The position numbers and the translations under genes were made by a program. A stretch of DNA of 64,000 bases from Benincasa hispida (lineage: Eukaryota > Streptophyta > Magnoliopsida > Cucurbitales > Cucurbitaceae): NCBI RefSeq assembly GCF_009727055.1, contig NC_052360.1, forward strand, positions 65,146,145 to 65,210,144. The letters are read 5' to 3'. Shown here piece by piece: positions 1 through 11,545 of the stretch (position 1 is its first letter; each line of letters starts with the position of its first letter). The notes beneath the pieces are model-generated. The model searched no databases. It worked only from the letters and a program-made list of their open reading frames with translations, and was not told the DNA's origin.

Positions 1-960
1 ATTTTTTAATATTATTTTGTTTTCCTCTCGGTTGATTCATTTTTAAATGCTTGCTTTGATGTTTGAGTTTGCGGTTTAGAATTAAACAGGAATGCTTGTC
101 AATGAATTTTTTGGTTATATATATATTTTTTAACAGATAGTTTTGTTATATTTTTAAACCATTGTAATCTTAACCCAATTTCAAATATAAAAACCTAGTT
201 TTGGAAGATAAAAAAATCATAATTATTTTATATTATTTTTATCTTGGATAATCCTTGGTGCATATTTTAGAATGATTTAAAAAAAATTAAAATCACTTTC
301 TTCATTTTCAAAGCTATTCTAAAATACAAAACACGTCTTTAATAATTTAAAATTAATTTAATATTAAATTTTACGCTTTAAATATAATTTGTATATCATC
401 AAAATTGATTTTAGATGATTGAAAATATGGTTAAGTATGATTTTGAAAAATGAAATATATGTTTTAACTACTCTGGAATCACTCCTAAATATATCCTTGA
501 TTTTTTGGAGAAAAATCAATTTTAATTAAAAATATTGTGAGGTTTGTATCAATTTAGTCGCTAAATTTTTTATTTCATCTATTTTTATCCCAAACTTAAA
601 TAAATATTACAACTTCAACCTTAAACTTTAAAGAACTATTAAAATTTTAATTATCGCATAATTAAGTTTTCACAAGTATTGTTCAAAAAAGTTCTCTATC
701 TTCTAAAAAAAATCTCTCATGCATTTAATAAATTATTATTCTTCTTATTATTATCATATGACAACTTTTTAGAGAAAACTATTAGATTTTTTTTTTTTTT
801 TGAGATTTTTAAATTTTTTGGAAATGTTATTCAATGATCAATATGTGCATTGATCAAACTTATTTTTGTGCAAAACATTATTTTATTGAAATTAATAAGT
901 TTATGAAGTTTTTTTTTTTTTTGTTAAAATTAGTTGGTGAATTTATTAGTATAATTACTT
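1..960. other. A+T-rich intergenic DNA, no gene seen
   Basis: Long runs of A and T and scattered homopolymers (for example near 788-801 and 908-922). No open frame of useful length, no RNA gene and no clear transposon end is visible on either strand. Confidence 0.6.
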
Positions 961-1395
961 ATCTATATTGAATAGATAAACCTTAGGATCATTCATGTCA
1001 AATTGTCAAGAATATATACGAAAGGATTCCATTGACAATTTGATGATGCCTCTAAAGTGGTTTAGTCTTCCTCAACCAAAACTCTGAATGCCTTAGTGGG
1101 ATATCTCTAGTTGGGATTCAAGAAAACTGAGTGCTTATTGTTTTGGTATGTTGGAAACCATAGCTCTAAGATCTTTTTATATACTAGTTCAATTAGAGTT
1201 CCCATTAAATCCTAATTAACTACGAATGAGTTTCTATCCATTAAATTCATACTCAATTAGGAATCTAAGGTCTTAATTAATTAGATCACATAATAGAGCT
1301 AAATCTAATAAAATAACCCAATGTGATAAAATATTAATCCACATACATGGCTCATACTTTAATTATACGTATTATTATTTAAAATACGTCTAACA
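961..1395 (-). mobile_element. Probable LTR fragment (family H), minus orientation
   Basis: The right edge is supported: on the minus strand a purine tract (1396-1410) is followed at once by TGTTAGACG, the usual arrangement of polypurine tract then 3' LTR start. The outer (left) limit is not clear and 961 is only an estimate. It is not obviously related to LTR families A or B beyond this boundary. Confidence 0.45.
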
Positions 1396-1410
1396 ATCTC
1401 CCACTTGGGC
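1396..1410 (-). other. Polypurine tract of H element
   Basis: The plus strand reads atctcccacttgggc, so the minus strand is purine-rich GCCCAAGTGGGAGAT directly before an LTR-like TGTTAG. The same AAGTGGGAGA motif marks the 3' LTR boundary of the A-type LTR at 6011 and the F remnant at 3482. Confidence 0.6.
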
Positions 1411-1523
1411 TATGTCTGTGTATTTAATGTATTTAAATCACATCAACCTTAAGTGCACATAAACAAGTTATTTCAATAATCGAGTACCCCTCTAGTTCAA
1501 TCTCATGAAGGAACCGTGAGATC

Positions 1524-2157
1524 TGTAATGGAAAGGGGATCGGTCCCAATTTTTAATTTTCACATAATTAAATGCAGAGAAGAATAATTATGCATTTTAA
1601 GTTTCTACAACATGCTTATCATAGAAGGAATTAGGGAAGAAATTAACTTACCCTTGAAGAATTAGTTCTTCGTGAGATCCCTCTTCGATCCAATCGCGAA
1701 CTCTTCGTCTAGAACTCGATCATCAAAAAATGCAGCAAACCATGTTTTGGCCACTACCACAAGAGAACCTCCTATATTCTCTTTAGGGGATGAGAATAAG
1801 CAAATAGAGTTGTGGGTTTCTCTGAATTTTTAGGAGAGGGAGAGATATTGAGAGGAAGAAGAAAACTTTTTCCTCCTGTGTGTTATTGGGTGGAAAAAAC
1901 ACAGAAGTCACTGACATCCAGAGATTAGGGGAAGAAGATGAAAAATGTTACGTAAAAACTGAACAACTCATTCCTCTACACGTTTGATCGAGGGAGAGAA
2001 TTAAGGGGAGGGAGTTGTAACTCTCTCACTTTAATTTTGAAAATTTAAATTTAAATTAAAATGACTTTAATTTAAATTATATATATATATTTACTTATTT
2101 ATATAAATAATAACTAACTTATTATATGTATATATAACTATATGTTATATAAAATAT
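1524..2157 (-). mobile_element. LTR end-like fragment (family H?), minus orientation
   Basis: Starts TGTAATGG on the plus strand (CCATTACA on minus, a TACA-type LTR end). It holds a block resembling the R/U5 part of other LTRs here: a purine-rich stretch with 'agagaacctcctatattctc' wording near 1760, like 13447-13475. The right part (2030-2157) is the A+T-rich LTR middle and is cut off where LTR A begins at 2158. Only about 113 bp of internal sequence separates it from the tract at 1396, so this may be an H element with nearly all internal sequence deleted. Confidence 0.35.
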
Positions 2158-2640
2158 TGTTGGGGTTGATGCCCTAAATCTCGTAGGGTCCTATAGTTTG
2201 TAATTGTAATGTACAAACTTTTTATTTATGTAATAAAATATTTGATGTTTTATTTCAAAATTAGTTGTATTAACAAAAAACCAATAAACTGATATTCAAG
2301 GTTATCTTGTAATGGACGGATCATGTTTTAAGAGATAGCATAAATGGTATGTAGTATATGGATAAGTTGGATACCTTATCCTTGTGACACTACGAGTATG
2401 GTCCGCTTTATAGATGTTACAATTGTTGTAAAAGTGCTACAAATGATCTTATCTTGATCATTCATGCGGAGACATGTGAGCGGGGATATTCTATACAAAG
2501 GAGTTTGTATAAGACTGGACCACGAAATGTTTAGTCTCATTATATAACGCCGTTCATAATAAAGACATACATTTCACTAAGATGACTATAGGTAACATGA
2601 CTGAATCCTGAGTGAGTTGTAAACTTCTTCCTATGAGGGA
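2158..2640 (+). mobile_element. LTR A fragment (first of three starts)
   Basis: Begins TGTTGGGGTTGATGCCC and follows family A for 483 bp: the 'ccaataaact' block, the 'gtagtatatggataag' block, the 'gacactacgagtatgg' block, then 'agatgactataggtaacatgactgaatcctgag'-type text. It stops inside the LTR after 'cctatgaggga', exactly where a second LTR start begins. Confidence 0.8.
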
Positions 2641-2791
2641 TGTTGGGATTGATGTCTTAAATCTTGTAGGATACTGTAGTTTGTAAACACGAACAAACAT
2701 TGATACTTTATTCATTTAAGTCTATGAAATATATGATATTTTAGTCGCATTAACCACAAACCAATAAACTAAGATCCATGGTTGTCGTTGT
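2641..2791 (+). mobile_element. LTR A fragment (second start)
   Basis: A new LTR start, TGTTGGGATTGATGTC, abuts the first fragment with no spacer. Only about 150 bp of LTR follow, up to the 'catggttgtcgttg' block, before a third LTR start begins at 2792. Confidence 0.75.
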
Positions 2792-3430
2792 TGTTGGGGT
2801 TGATGCCCTAAACTCTTGTGTCCTATAGTTTGTAAACAGTTTGTACGAACGCTTGTGATGTATAATATATGATATTTTACTTCACCTATTGATTTTGCTC
2901 AGTTGTTTGTTCTATTTGCTTTACCAAAAACCAATAAACATAAAATCCCTGGTTATCTGTATGTAACTTAGGCATGTATGTGGTGACATAGCCTTAAGTG
3001 ATAACCAAAATGGTCTGTAGTATATGGATATAGGAGGGAAACCTTATCCTGGTAACGCTACGGATGCGAACCGCTTTGTGAAATGGTCACAAGTATTGTG
3101 ACTTGTCATAGATGGTCTGATCTTGATCATTCGTGTAGGGGACGTGCGAGCGGGGACGTCCCATACAAAGAGTTTGTATAAGACTTGATCACGAAGTGTT
3201 AACGTCTCGTTATATAACATCGTTCATGACAGATACTTCACTTCACTAGGATGACCATAGGTAACATAACCTCAATCCTGTGAGTTGGGAACTCCTGCCA
3301 TTGAGGGCGGTCCTTTGATTTGTATAGGTGTGAGTGGCCAGGTCGGTGACTTAAACCTACCATTTTGGAGATTCGTCTGATTTAGGAGCTGGGAACTCAG
3401 CTACATAAGATGGGATTCACTCCTTCTCCG
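2792..3430 (+). mobile_element. LTR A fragment (third start)
   Basis: Begins TGTTGGGGTTGATGCCC and keeps family-A order for about 640 bp, through 'ctgggaactcagctacataagatgg' and 'attcactccttc'. It then loses similarity near 3425-3440, close to the inverted LTR boundary at 3481. The right limit is approximate. Confidence 0.75.
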
Positions 3431-3481
3431 AGGCAAGGTCAAGTACTTAACCTACAGAGTTTGGCCTCCACAATCCCAATA

Positions 3482-3959
3482 TTCTCCCACTTGGAAACAA
3501 AATGACGATCATTAATTATTTCTTCATCAATTTCAACTAGATTTATCGTTACTTCTTCAGTTTCAACCAAATTTACCTCTTGTTTTCTTCTCTGATCCTC
3601 TTATAATTTCCTACATTGATTTTTGAAGTGACTTTTCTTACGACAGTAAAAAAACACTATATCTTCTTATTCTTATTCTTCCATTTTTTATTGCTGTTAC
3701 TCGACCCATAGTTTCCAGAGTCCACCTTACCTTTACCTTTAGTCACCACTAAAGCTGAACCTATAGTAGATTCTTTTGTATTTCCTACAAAAAATTTTTC
3801 CAGATATAGCTAAATCACAAATCCCTTAAAACTTTAATGTGTTATCCCCATTGAATCAGACACTACAGTTTTCATGGTCTCCTAACTATTAGATAAAGAT
3901 ATCAATAACTGTATTACATATACCTCGTCAGTAAATTCTATCTTAAAAATTTTTAATTA
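3482..3959 (-). pseudogene. Copia gag remnant (family F) joined to a polypurine tract
   Basis: Minus-strand translation gives a gag capsid stretch (…LLISLSNS-stop-ETMKTVVSDS), a basic Lys/Asn-rich linker, and a zinc knuckle near 3605-3660 reading FFYCRKKSHFKNQC. The first Cys of the CX2CX4HX4C knuckle is replaced by Phe. At least three in-frame stops lie upstream. Soon after the knuckle the frame runs into ttctcccacttgg (3482-3494), a polypurine tract, then the inverted LTR start TATTGGGATTG at 3481. Protease, integrase, RT and RNase H are all absent. It is either a gag-only derivative or a large deletion. The upstream part is cut off at 3959 by the A LTR. Confidence 0.65.
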
Positions 3960-6010
3960 TGAAGGAAATCAAACACGATGATTTCCATGAGCAGCGGAAA
4001 GATCATTCCAAATTACAATCGTATATGAACTTTACAATTACAATAAAAAACGGAAACAAATGGTTATACGAAATACATAAATTATACATGCTATACAAAT
4101 GATCAAGGAAAAGAGTAACACACTTTTGCAAACTCATCACAAGGCTCCTTGATCACGAATGCTCGAACACAGCTACACAGTAACACACAAACGCTTATCC
4201 AACACAACCGTTACACTGCACGAACACTGTGCACTCGAACTAAGCGACCGCCTTGGTCACAAACACCCCAAACAACACGACCGGCCTCCACAGAACCTCG
4301 ACAGTATCAAGTTGAGTATGACACCACCAAGAAGGCTACCTTGGTATTTTCGGAGTGAAAATCCAGAGGGTGGGCTCTGTGTGGACTTGGTTTGAGGCAG
4401 AAAGTAAGAGGAAACACAATCGTGTAAACGATTGAGCAAATGGGAGATGGAAGAACCTATCGTATAGGTCGATGCCCAATCGTTTAAGAAAAACTATACG
4501 ATCGTCTAGCAAAAGCTATTCAATCATTTAGCTCACTCCAAGCTGTCGCTTAGTAATTCTCATTTACTTGACAACTTCCGCGATAATTTCTGAAATTGGA
4601 AATCTAAAAAAACAAAATTTCTCAATCTTACTAAAATTAGGAAAACATCTTTCCTTTTATCTCACGGTTTCCATGAAACCACCAATAACCTCCTACTCAA
4701 TTGGTTATTAGAGAAAAAGAGATAATTATCCAATAATTAATATTATTAGAAATATAAATGATAACTAACTTATCATAATATACTTATAACCTATAGTTTT
4801 AATATTTCATCTCATGAAATATATAAACCATAGCTCTTTTTCTATTTCATGACACTTAATATAAATCTCATTTACATTAATCCTCCACTTGATGTATCTC
4901 ATACACCATACCGATTAAATCATATATAATCAAATTACCTCTTGTCAATTTGAACATTTCAAATCAACACCAATAACTGATTCTCAACTTGAATCCATTG
5001 AGTTACCAAGGGGACCTTATGAACCTGTAGCTCAAAGCTCCAATGGTATGTGAATAACTGACTAAACTCTTTAGTCACAGAATCTACCATTCGTTAACTG
5101 TCAGACACTCCCCTAAAGACCAACAGCTGAACTCTCCTTACCACAAATATATTATATGTCCATCTTAACCAATCAACAGTGTGACAACCATTCACAGATC
5201 GCTCGTAAGTACAGCTCGGCCAATAATCGTATGCCCCTGTAGTTACATCAAACTTCTTAAGTACCACCGATCCCTCTAATGAACATAAGTCATAGTTCTA
5301 CTATGACTGAGTTCTCTCTTCCAAAGAGAAGTTGTGGCCACTATGTTCAAGCCCCGGAATCAGCCCTGAAGGGAGCAATCTCTCTACTTACCCCTGCTTC
5401 AGGGAAGAAGTGAATTCCATCTTATGTATTGAGTTCCCAGCTCCCAAATCAGACAAGTCCCCAAAAAGGTAGGCATGTTGAGTGGCAATCTGTCCACTCT
5501 CACCCATACTAATCAAAGGACCGCCCCCAAAGGTAGGAGTTCCCAAAACACTTAGGATTGAGGTCGTGTCACCTATGGTCATTTAGGTGATATGTAAGTC
5601 TCTAGTATCAATGACATTATATACAGAGTCTAATCATCTCGTGGTCCGATTTTATATAAACTCTTTGTATAGGACACCTTCGCTCGCATGTCTCCCCACG
5701 AATGGTCAGGATCTACCATCTGTAGTAGTTTACAACACTTGCAAACCTCTACAAAAAGGACCGTATTCGTAGTGTCACTAGAATCAAGTATCCCACCTTA
5801 ATCCTTATACTACAGACCCATTTAGGTTATCACTTAAGGCATGATTCACTTGTATATCACATATACATGCTTAAGTTTACATAAGATAACCATGGAGCTT
5901 AGTTTATTAGATATGAGTAAATGCCAAAATGAAAATTATTTTATTCATAAAACAATGTGTATCATTACAAACAACGAGACTCCGGGAGAATTAGGACACC
6001 AATCCCAACA
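3960..6010 (-). mobile_element. LTR A, complete, minus orientation (3' LTR)
   Basis: 2051 bp, TG...CA on both strands (minus start TGTTGGGATTGGTG, minus end GATTTCCTTCA). It is preceded on the minus strand by CAAGTGGGAGAT. Near 4411-4560 it contains a small cluster of the cgatcgtctagc-type motif that forms a long array in the B leader. Apparent short open frames inside it, such as 4149-4395, are chance. Confidence 0.85.
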
Positions 6011-6022
6011 ATCTCCCACTTG
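6011..6022 (-). other. Polypurine tract
   Basis: Plus strand atctcccacttg, minus strand CAAGTGGGAGAT, immediately before the LTR start at 6010. It would prime plus-strand DNA synthesis in the element's replication. Confidence 0.8.
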
Positions 6023-6179
6023 TTCTAATGCCTTGGGAGACTAATGTACAATACAATATAAAACATGTACAATATACAATAAATTAGATTATACCCAGTA
6101 TCATCTCCCACTTGCCTTAGACAAGATGCCACATGTCCTGCAGACCCAGACTCTCCAGGTGACCCTTGAACACTTTAGC

Positions 6180-7359
6180 TGTGAGATTCTTTGTAAAGGG
6201 ATCAACAACGTTGTGCTCCAACGCGATTTTCGTGACTAGCACATTGCCACGATGCACAATCTCCCTAATCAAGTGGTATTTGCTCTATATGCTTACCCCG
6301 ACAATGACTCTAAGGCTCCTTTGAATTTGCCACAGTCCCGCTGTTATCACAATAAACTATGATAGACAAATCCATATTTGGAAGAACTTCCAAATTTGAA
6401 AGGAATTTCCTCAGCCAAACAGCCTCCTTAGCTGCTTCACAAGCGCCTATGTATTCGGCTTCCATAGTGGAGTCTGCGATGCATCCTTGCTTGATGCTTC
6501 GCCACACTACAACCCCTCCATTCAGAGTGAAAACTGACCTCGATATCGATTTGCGAGAATCTCTAGCGGTCTGAATCTGTGTATCCTGTGAGGATCAGAT
6601 CCTTATCTCCATACACGAGCATGTAGTTCCTCGTTCTCCGAAGATACTTGAGGATCGTCTTGACCGTTGTCCAGTGATTAAATCTTAGATTGGACAGATG
6701 CCGACTGACAATCCCTACTGCATAGCAAATATCGGGTCTGGTACACAACATTGCATATATTAAGCTTCCTACAGCTGAAACATAGGGAATCTGTCTCATC
6801 TTCTCAACTTCTTGAGATGTCTTAGGACATTGATCCTTAGACAAAATGATTCCATGCCTGAATGGTAATAAACCCCTCTTGGAATCCTGCATCCTGTACC
6901 TGATCAACATTTGATCGATGTACGATGCCTGAGACAAGGTTAACCATTTGTTCTTATGATCCTGAATGATCTGGATCCCTAGAACATATTGTGCCTCACC
7001 CAAATCTTTCATTTGGAACTGGGCAGCTAGCCATTCCTTAATGTCAATCAGATACCCTACATCATTCCCAATGAGTAAGATATCATCCGCATACAATACT
7101 AGAAAAGCTACTGAGTTGTTGATGATTTTCTTGTAGACACAAGCCTCATCAACATTCTAATCAAAGCCAAACGACTTGACTGTAGTGTCAAATCTGGTGT
7201 TCCAAGATTGAGATGCTTATTTCAGCCCATAAGTGGACCTATTAGGCTTGCAAACTTTTTGCTCTTGATTTGGAACTGTGAACCCCTTTTATTGAGTTAG
7301 ACTTGAGCATGACAACAAGTGAGAAAGTTTCCTCACAGTCAACTCCCTCAACCTGGGTA
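6180..7359 (-). pseudogene. Copia pol: RT C-terminal half and RNase H (broken)
   Basis: 7359-7196 carries the RT segment beginning GYTQVEG. It then jumps to the …NQEQKVCK region: the roughly 45-codon block that normally holds the first catalytic Asp (QMDVKTAF motif) is deleted. The YxDD box is present as YADD (about 7085-7100), followed by the connection domain and CTRPDICYA. RNase H follows with Asp in GYTDSD (about 6570), Glu in STMEAEY (about 6460) and Asp in YCDNSG (about 6355). Stops occur after GYTDSDR, after NSKEP and in the RT part. The upstream half of RT lies beyond the solo LTR, at 10064 onward. The deletion of motif A alone would make the enzyme inactive. Confidence 0.85.
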
Positions 7360-7364
7360 TAACC

Positions 7365-10063
7365 TGTCACACCCCGCCCCAGACTACCCTCTGAGCCTAA
7401 GAAAGGGCATAACTGCAGCAGTTATCAACCCTTTTGTTGACACTTATTGCCTGATAACTCTTGCGGAAATAACTCTGATACCAATGAACAAATTCAACTA
7501 CCAACTGAATAAGTAGGCCCATTTTATATTACAACAATGTAATGTTTATACAATTCCAAGATTTAACAATAAATTTACAAGAACAACTGCAAAACCCTTC
7601 GGAAGTGTAACTGTGGCTTGTGGCAGACCTTGACCTTAGCAGCACCCTGGAACTCCTCACCTTTTGCTACCTGGGGGGGGAGGTGTAAAACATAAAACAT
7701 GGAAAACATGAGCTATAAAGCCCATTGAGTGGTGCCTTTAGATAAACAAATAACTTTGACTATAGAAATATACTTTTGGAAATCAATGCATAGTCAACAA
7801 GAACGTTACCACAAGTTTACAATTATTTCTCCAACTATACCGCTGGATTAACCCCATCTCAACTGCTGGTTAAAAACAATAAATCCCAGCTTGACCGCTG
7901 GTTATCACATAATAAAAACATCCCCAGCTTTACCATTGGTTATCCCTGGCACGATCCTACATTTTTCCCAGTACTTTCACACATATACTAAGACAACAAC
8001 AATTCCTGTGGAAACTTTCCCTGTACCCTATTATCCCGCCAATGTGCACATCGACTATTTTCCCACTAGCTATGCTTAGGTAACTTGACTATATTTCCCG
8101 CCGGTCATCACCGACTATCATTTTTCGTCGACCGAAGCCGACTATATTTTTTCGCCAAGTACCTTTTCAAGCATGCTAACTATATACCTCGGGTACAATT
8201 TTAGTTTCCAAAACAAACATACAAGCAATATCTTAGTAATCAGATAAACATAGATCCCTGATCATGCCAATTTAACATTATCCCTTAGATATATTTACCT
8301 ATATATAGAAATTAGATTAACAATACAACACATAATAACCACTCACCTTGATCGTTTAGGAACCTTTCTCTTTAGAAGTTCCTTAGTCACCTCGGGCTCC
8401 CTTTTGAAACCTACGATCCAGATTCAACTTAAAGCTCAGATTACTTATAGTTCTAGGCTTTATCTCGATATACTTCCCTTCTACAAATATTCTCTAAAAT
8501 GTCTTAGGAAGCTTACCTCAAAATCTTAGCTCAGAACTCCTCGTAGTTTGGCCGAAATCATCATAAAATCAAGACTGGCCCAGCTCACCCGACAGCTCGA
8601 CCCCTCTGTCTTTTCCTCATTCTTCAGCTCGATTCCTTGGAGATTTTTCTCCGGAAGCCCTATCCTGAAAACTAGACTTGCAGAGCTTTTAGGTAGCTTT
8701 AGAATCCGGGAGATCTTCTCGTTCCAATTTGATGCTACTTCCTGTCTTTTCTGCCCGACAACACCTCCCTTCTTAAAACTTCTTGACCAACGCATGGTCT
8801 TGCTACCAACGCATGTGTTCTTCCATCAACGCATAATCTTCTCCCAATTAGTCCTTACACACTCTTTTTTATGTTATTTAAAGAGAATTTGAGTTCTCAT
8901 TTGAAGTCCTTGGCCCTATTTATAGGCGTCCAAGATTGGTCCACAGCCGACACCTCCTACTTGGCTGCATGTCCAAGTGTCTTTTCTTCACACCATCAAC
9001 GCATTCTTACATCAGCATAAGCCAAAGTGTCTTCTTCTCCTTTCACCAACGCATAACCCTAATCTTTTACATGTCTTCTTATGCACCCACCTAATTTGCT
9101 TAAGGTTTAAGAATTCCTCCTAACAAGCCACATGTCCGGATGACGTCCTCCATATGAGCTCATCCTTCCTATACGTCCACAAACCCTTGGATGTTCAACG
9201 CATAGTATGCCATCAACGCATAGTAAGCCATCAATGTATAACAACCCTTGGTTCCCATTGGTTTTCAACACAACACCATCACAACCCAACTCACTCAGTC
9301 ATCGCAAGCCTTAACCAACGCAAGGGCCAACCACTATGTGTCCAACCTAGCCCATCGCATGTCCTTTGTCCAACGCATCCATCGTGCAAGCCATCGTCAA
9401 CCTCCAACGCATAGCAACGTCGCATGGCCTTGATGTATAGGACGGATGCTTAGCATTAATCGCATGGCTCGCTCGTCATCAACGCATCGCTCGCATGAGT
9501 CTCTTAGCATGGGCGCTTGGCATCGACGCATCATTTGGCATGGTAGCTTAGCATCGCTCGTAGGGCTCGCTCGGTCGCTCGACGCATGGGCGCTGGAATC
9601 GACACATGTGTCGCTTGGCATGGGCATTTAGCATCGCTCGCACACCTTTGTGTTCGCATGCCCTTTGCACCGACGACCCTCGTGCCATCCCAACCTTCCA
9701 ACGCATCACTTTCAACTTTCTTCCTTTAGCCGTATGGATGCATACCACCCTTCCAACGCATCCATCATCCAACGCATCCATTCAGCCTAATGCATTGGTC
9801 TAACCTCCAAGGCATGTGTCACTCCCACTTCAACTTCTCCCTTGGCCCAAATAATCTCTCCAAGATCTTATGGCCAACGCATGGCAATGCCTAGTCCAAC
9901 ACTTAGTCAATTTTTCATCAATTAAAGCTTACTCAAAGCTACTCAAGGAAAATATATTCAACACTTAGAAATTTCCTTCTCTTCAACATAGATTTTAACT
10001 TTCACTTAGTTAATTTCCTTAACCACCTGCTTAAGTAGGAAAAATGGAAATCCGGGTTTCACA
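7365..10063 (-). mobile_element. Solo LTR of family G (2699 bp), inserted in RT
   Basis: Plus-strand ends are TGTCACACC...GGTTTCACA. It is flanked by an exact 5-bp duplication taacc (7360-7364 and 10064-10068). The RT text either side joins cleanly when the insert and one taacc are removed. No gag-pol is inside. Orientation is inferred as minus, because minus-strand GGGGCGGGGTGTGACA resembles the 3' end of many plant gypsy LTRs. The minus strand has TTGGTATCAGAG about 110 bp before that end. Parts: 7830-8160 has loose repeats of 'accgctggtta'; 9000-9900 has many copies of caacgcat. Open frames such as 8548-8892 and 9154-9803 are by-products of this repeat-rich, stop-poor stretch. Confidence 0.75.
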
Positions 10064-11545
10064 TAACCCTTTGCCATGAGTCGAGCTTTAAAGGTTTGTA
10101 TCATTCCATCTACACCTCTCTTTCGCTTATAGATCTATTTACACCCAATAGGTCTTACCCCATCAAGCGGATCAACAAGCTCCCAGACGTTATTGAAGTA
10201 CATAGACTCCATTTCCTAGTTCATGACTTTAATCCATTCATCTTTGTCAACATCCTTCATTGCTTTCTTAAAAGACAAGGATCCTCGACCCCATCATTTG
10301 AAATGACGTTTTAGGCTTTAATCAAACCCATGTAGCGATCCGGTGGGTTCATAACCCCCCCACTACGTCGAGGCAGCCTCAACTCTTGAGCTGGTTGACT
10401 AGATGTTCCGACCTCAACAACTCTTGTTGATCTGTCGATCTGTTCAACAACTCTTGTTGAACCCTTAACAGTCTCAGTCTTACTAGAAATCCCACGCAAA
10501 ATGAGCTTACTTCGTGGCTTATGATTCCACATGTGGTCTTTTTTCAAGAAGATAGCATTTGTAGAAACAAACACTTTATTCTCACTCGAATCATAAAAGT
10601 ACCCACCTCTCGTTTCCTTGGGGTAGCCTACAAAGAGGCAAACCTTCGAACGCAGTTCCAACTTTTTTTTGTTAGTCACTAGCACATATGTCGGACAACC
10701 CCCAATCCTGAAGTGGCATAAACCACCTTTACGGCCTCTCCATAACTCAAAAGGTGTTTCAAAAACACTTTTTGAGGGAACGTTGTTCAGGATATAGCAT
10801 GCAGTCTCCATTGCAAAACCCTAAAACGAGTCTGGAAGATGAGCATAACTCATCATAGACCGAACCAAGTCCAACAAGGTTCTGTTTCTCCTTTCTGATA
10901 CACCATTTTGCTGAGGTGTACCAGAGGTCGAGAGTTGAGATGCAATCCCATGTTCTATCATATAGTTATGGAATTGGAGGTCCATATACTCTCCACCACG
11001 ATCAGATCGTAGTGTTTTTATCTTCCTACCTAACAATTTTTCAACTTCAGCCTTATACTCCTTGAATTTGTCAAGGGCTTCAGACTTACATTGCATTAGG
11101 TAGAGATACCCGAACCTTGAATAATCATCTATGAAAAAGATGAAATATTCATACCCACCTCGAACTCTAACATTCATCGGACCACGGAGGTCCGAATGAA
11201 TAAGCTCCAAGGCTTTTCTTTGGTTCTGTAACCTTTTCCAGTAAAAGGTCGTTTGGTCATCTTGCCTTCGAGGCATGACTCACATACCGGCAAAGAGTTT
11301 TCTTTTAAACTCTTTAGAAGTCCACTTTTTACCAACTTCTCAATCCTATTGAGGTTGATGTGACCTAACCTTAGATGCCAAAGATGAGCGTTTTCCTTAG
11401 GAGAAATCTTTGGTACTTTAGCCGTGGTTGCCATACTAAACATTTCAGTGTTAAACAAGGATTTTATGACTAATGACCTTAGTACATATAAGTTATTTTC
11501 CATTGAACCATAACCAATCTCTGTTCCATTCTTGAAAATAAACAC
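10064..11545 (-). pseudogene. Copia pol: pre-integrase, integrase, linker, RT N-terminus
   Basis: From 11545 downward: pre-integrase zinc domain with both His (HLRLGH) and both Cys (CESC) present; then a frameshift near 11180-11270. The integrase core follows with Asp in HSDLRGP, Asp in LRSDRGGEY and Glu in PQQNGVSERRNRT, so all three catalytic residues survive. Next come the C-terminal region (ILNNVPSKSVFETPFELW, VGYPKETRGG), a linker with two 30-bp repeats (starting 10414 and 10444) encoding STRVVE, and the RT start after another frameshift near 10310 (DVDKDEWIKVMN-stop-EMESMY). The RT is interrupted at 10064 by the G solo LTR. This is the best preserved integrase of the window apart from 38343-39455. 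Confidence 0.85.

Noticed and set aside
8548..8892. 114-codon open frame as a gene
   Set aside because: Lies wholly within the G solo LTR, overlaps an equally open minus frame, and has no recognisable domain.
9107..9803. Overlapping open frames on both strands (60-86 codons)
   Set aside because: Produced by the G+C-richer caacgcat iteration, which is poor in stop codons; both strands are open, a sign of composition and not coding.
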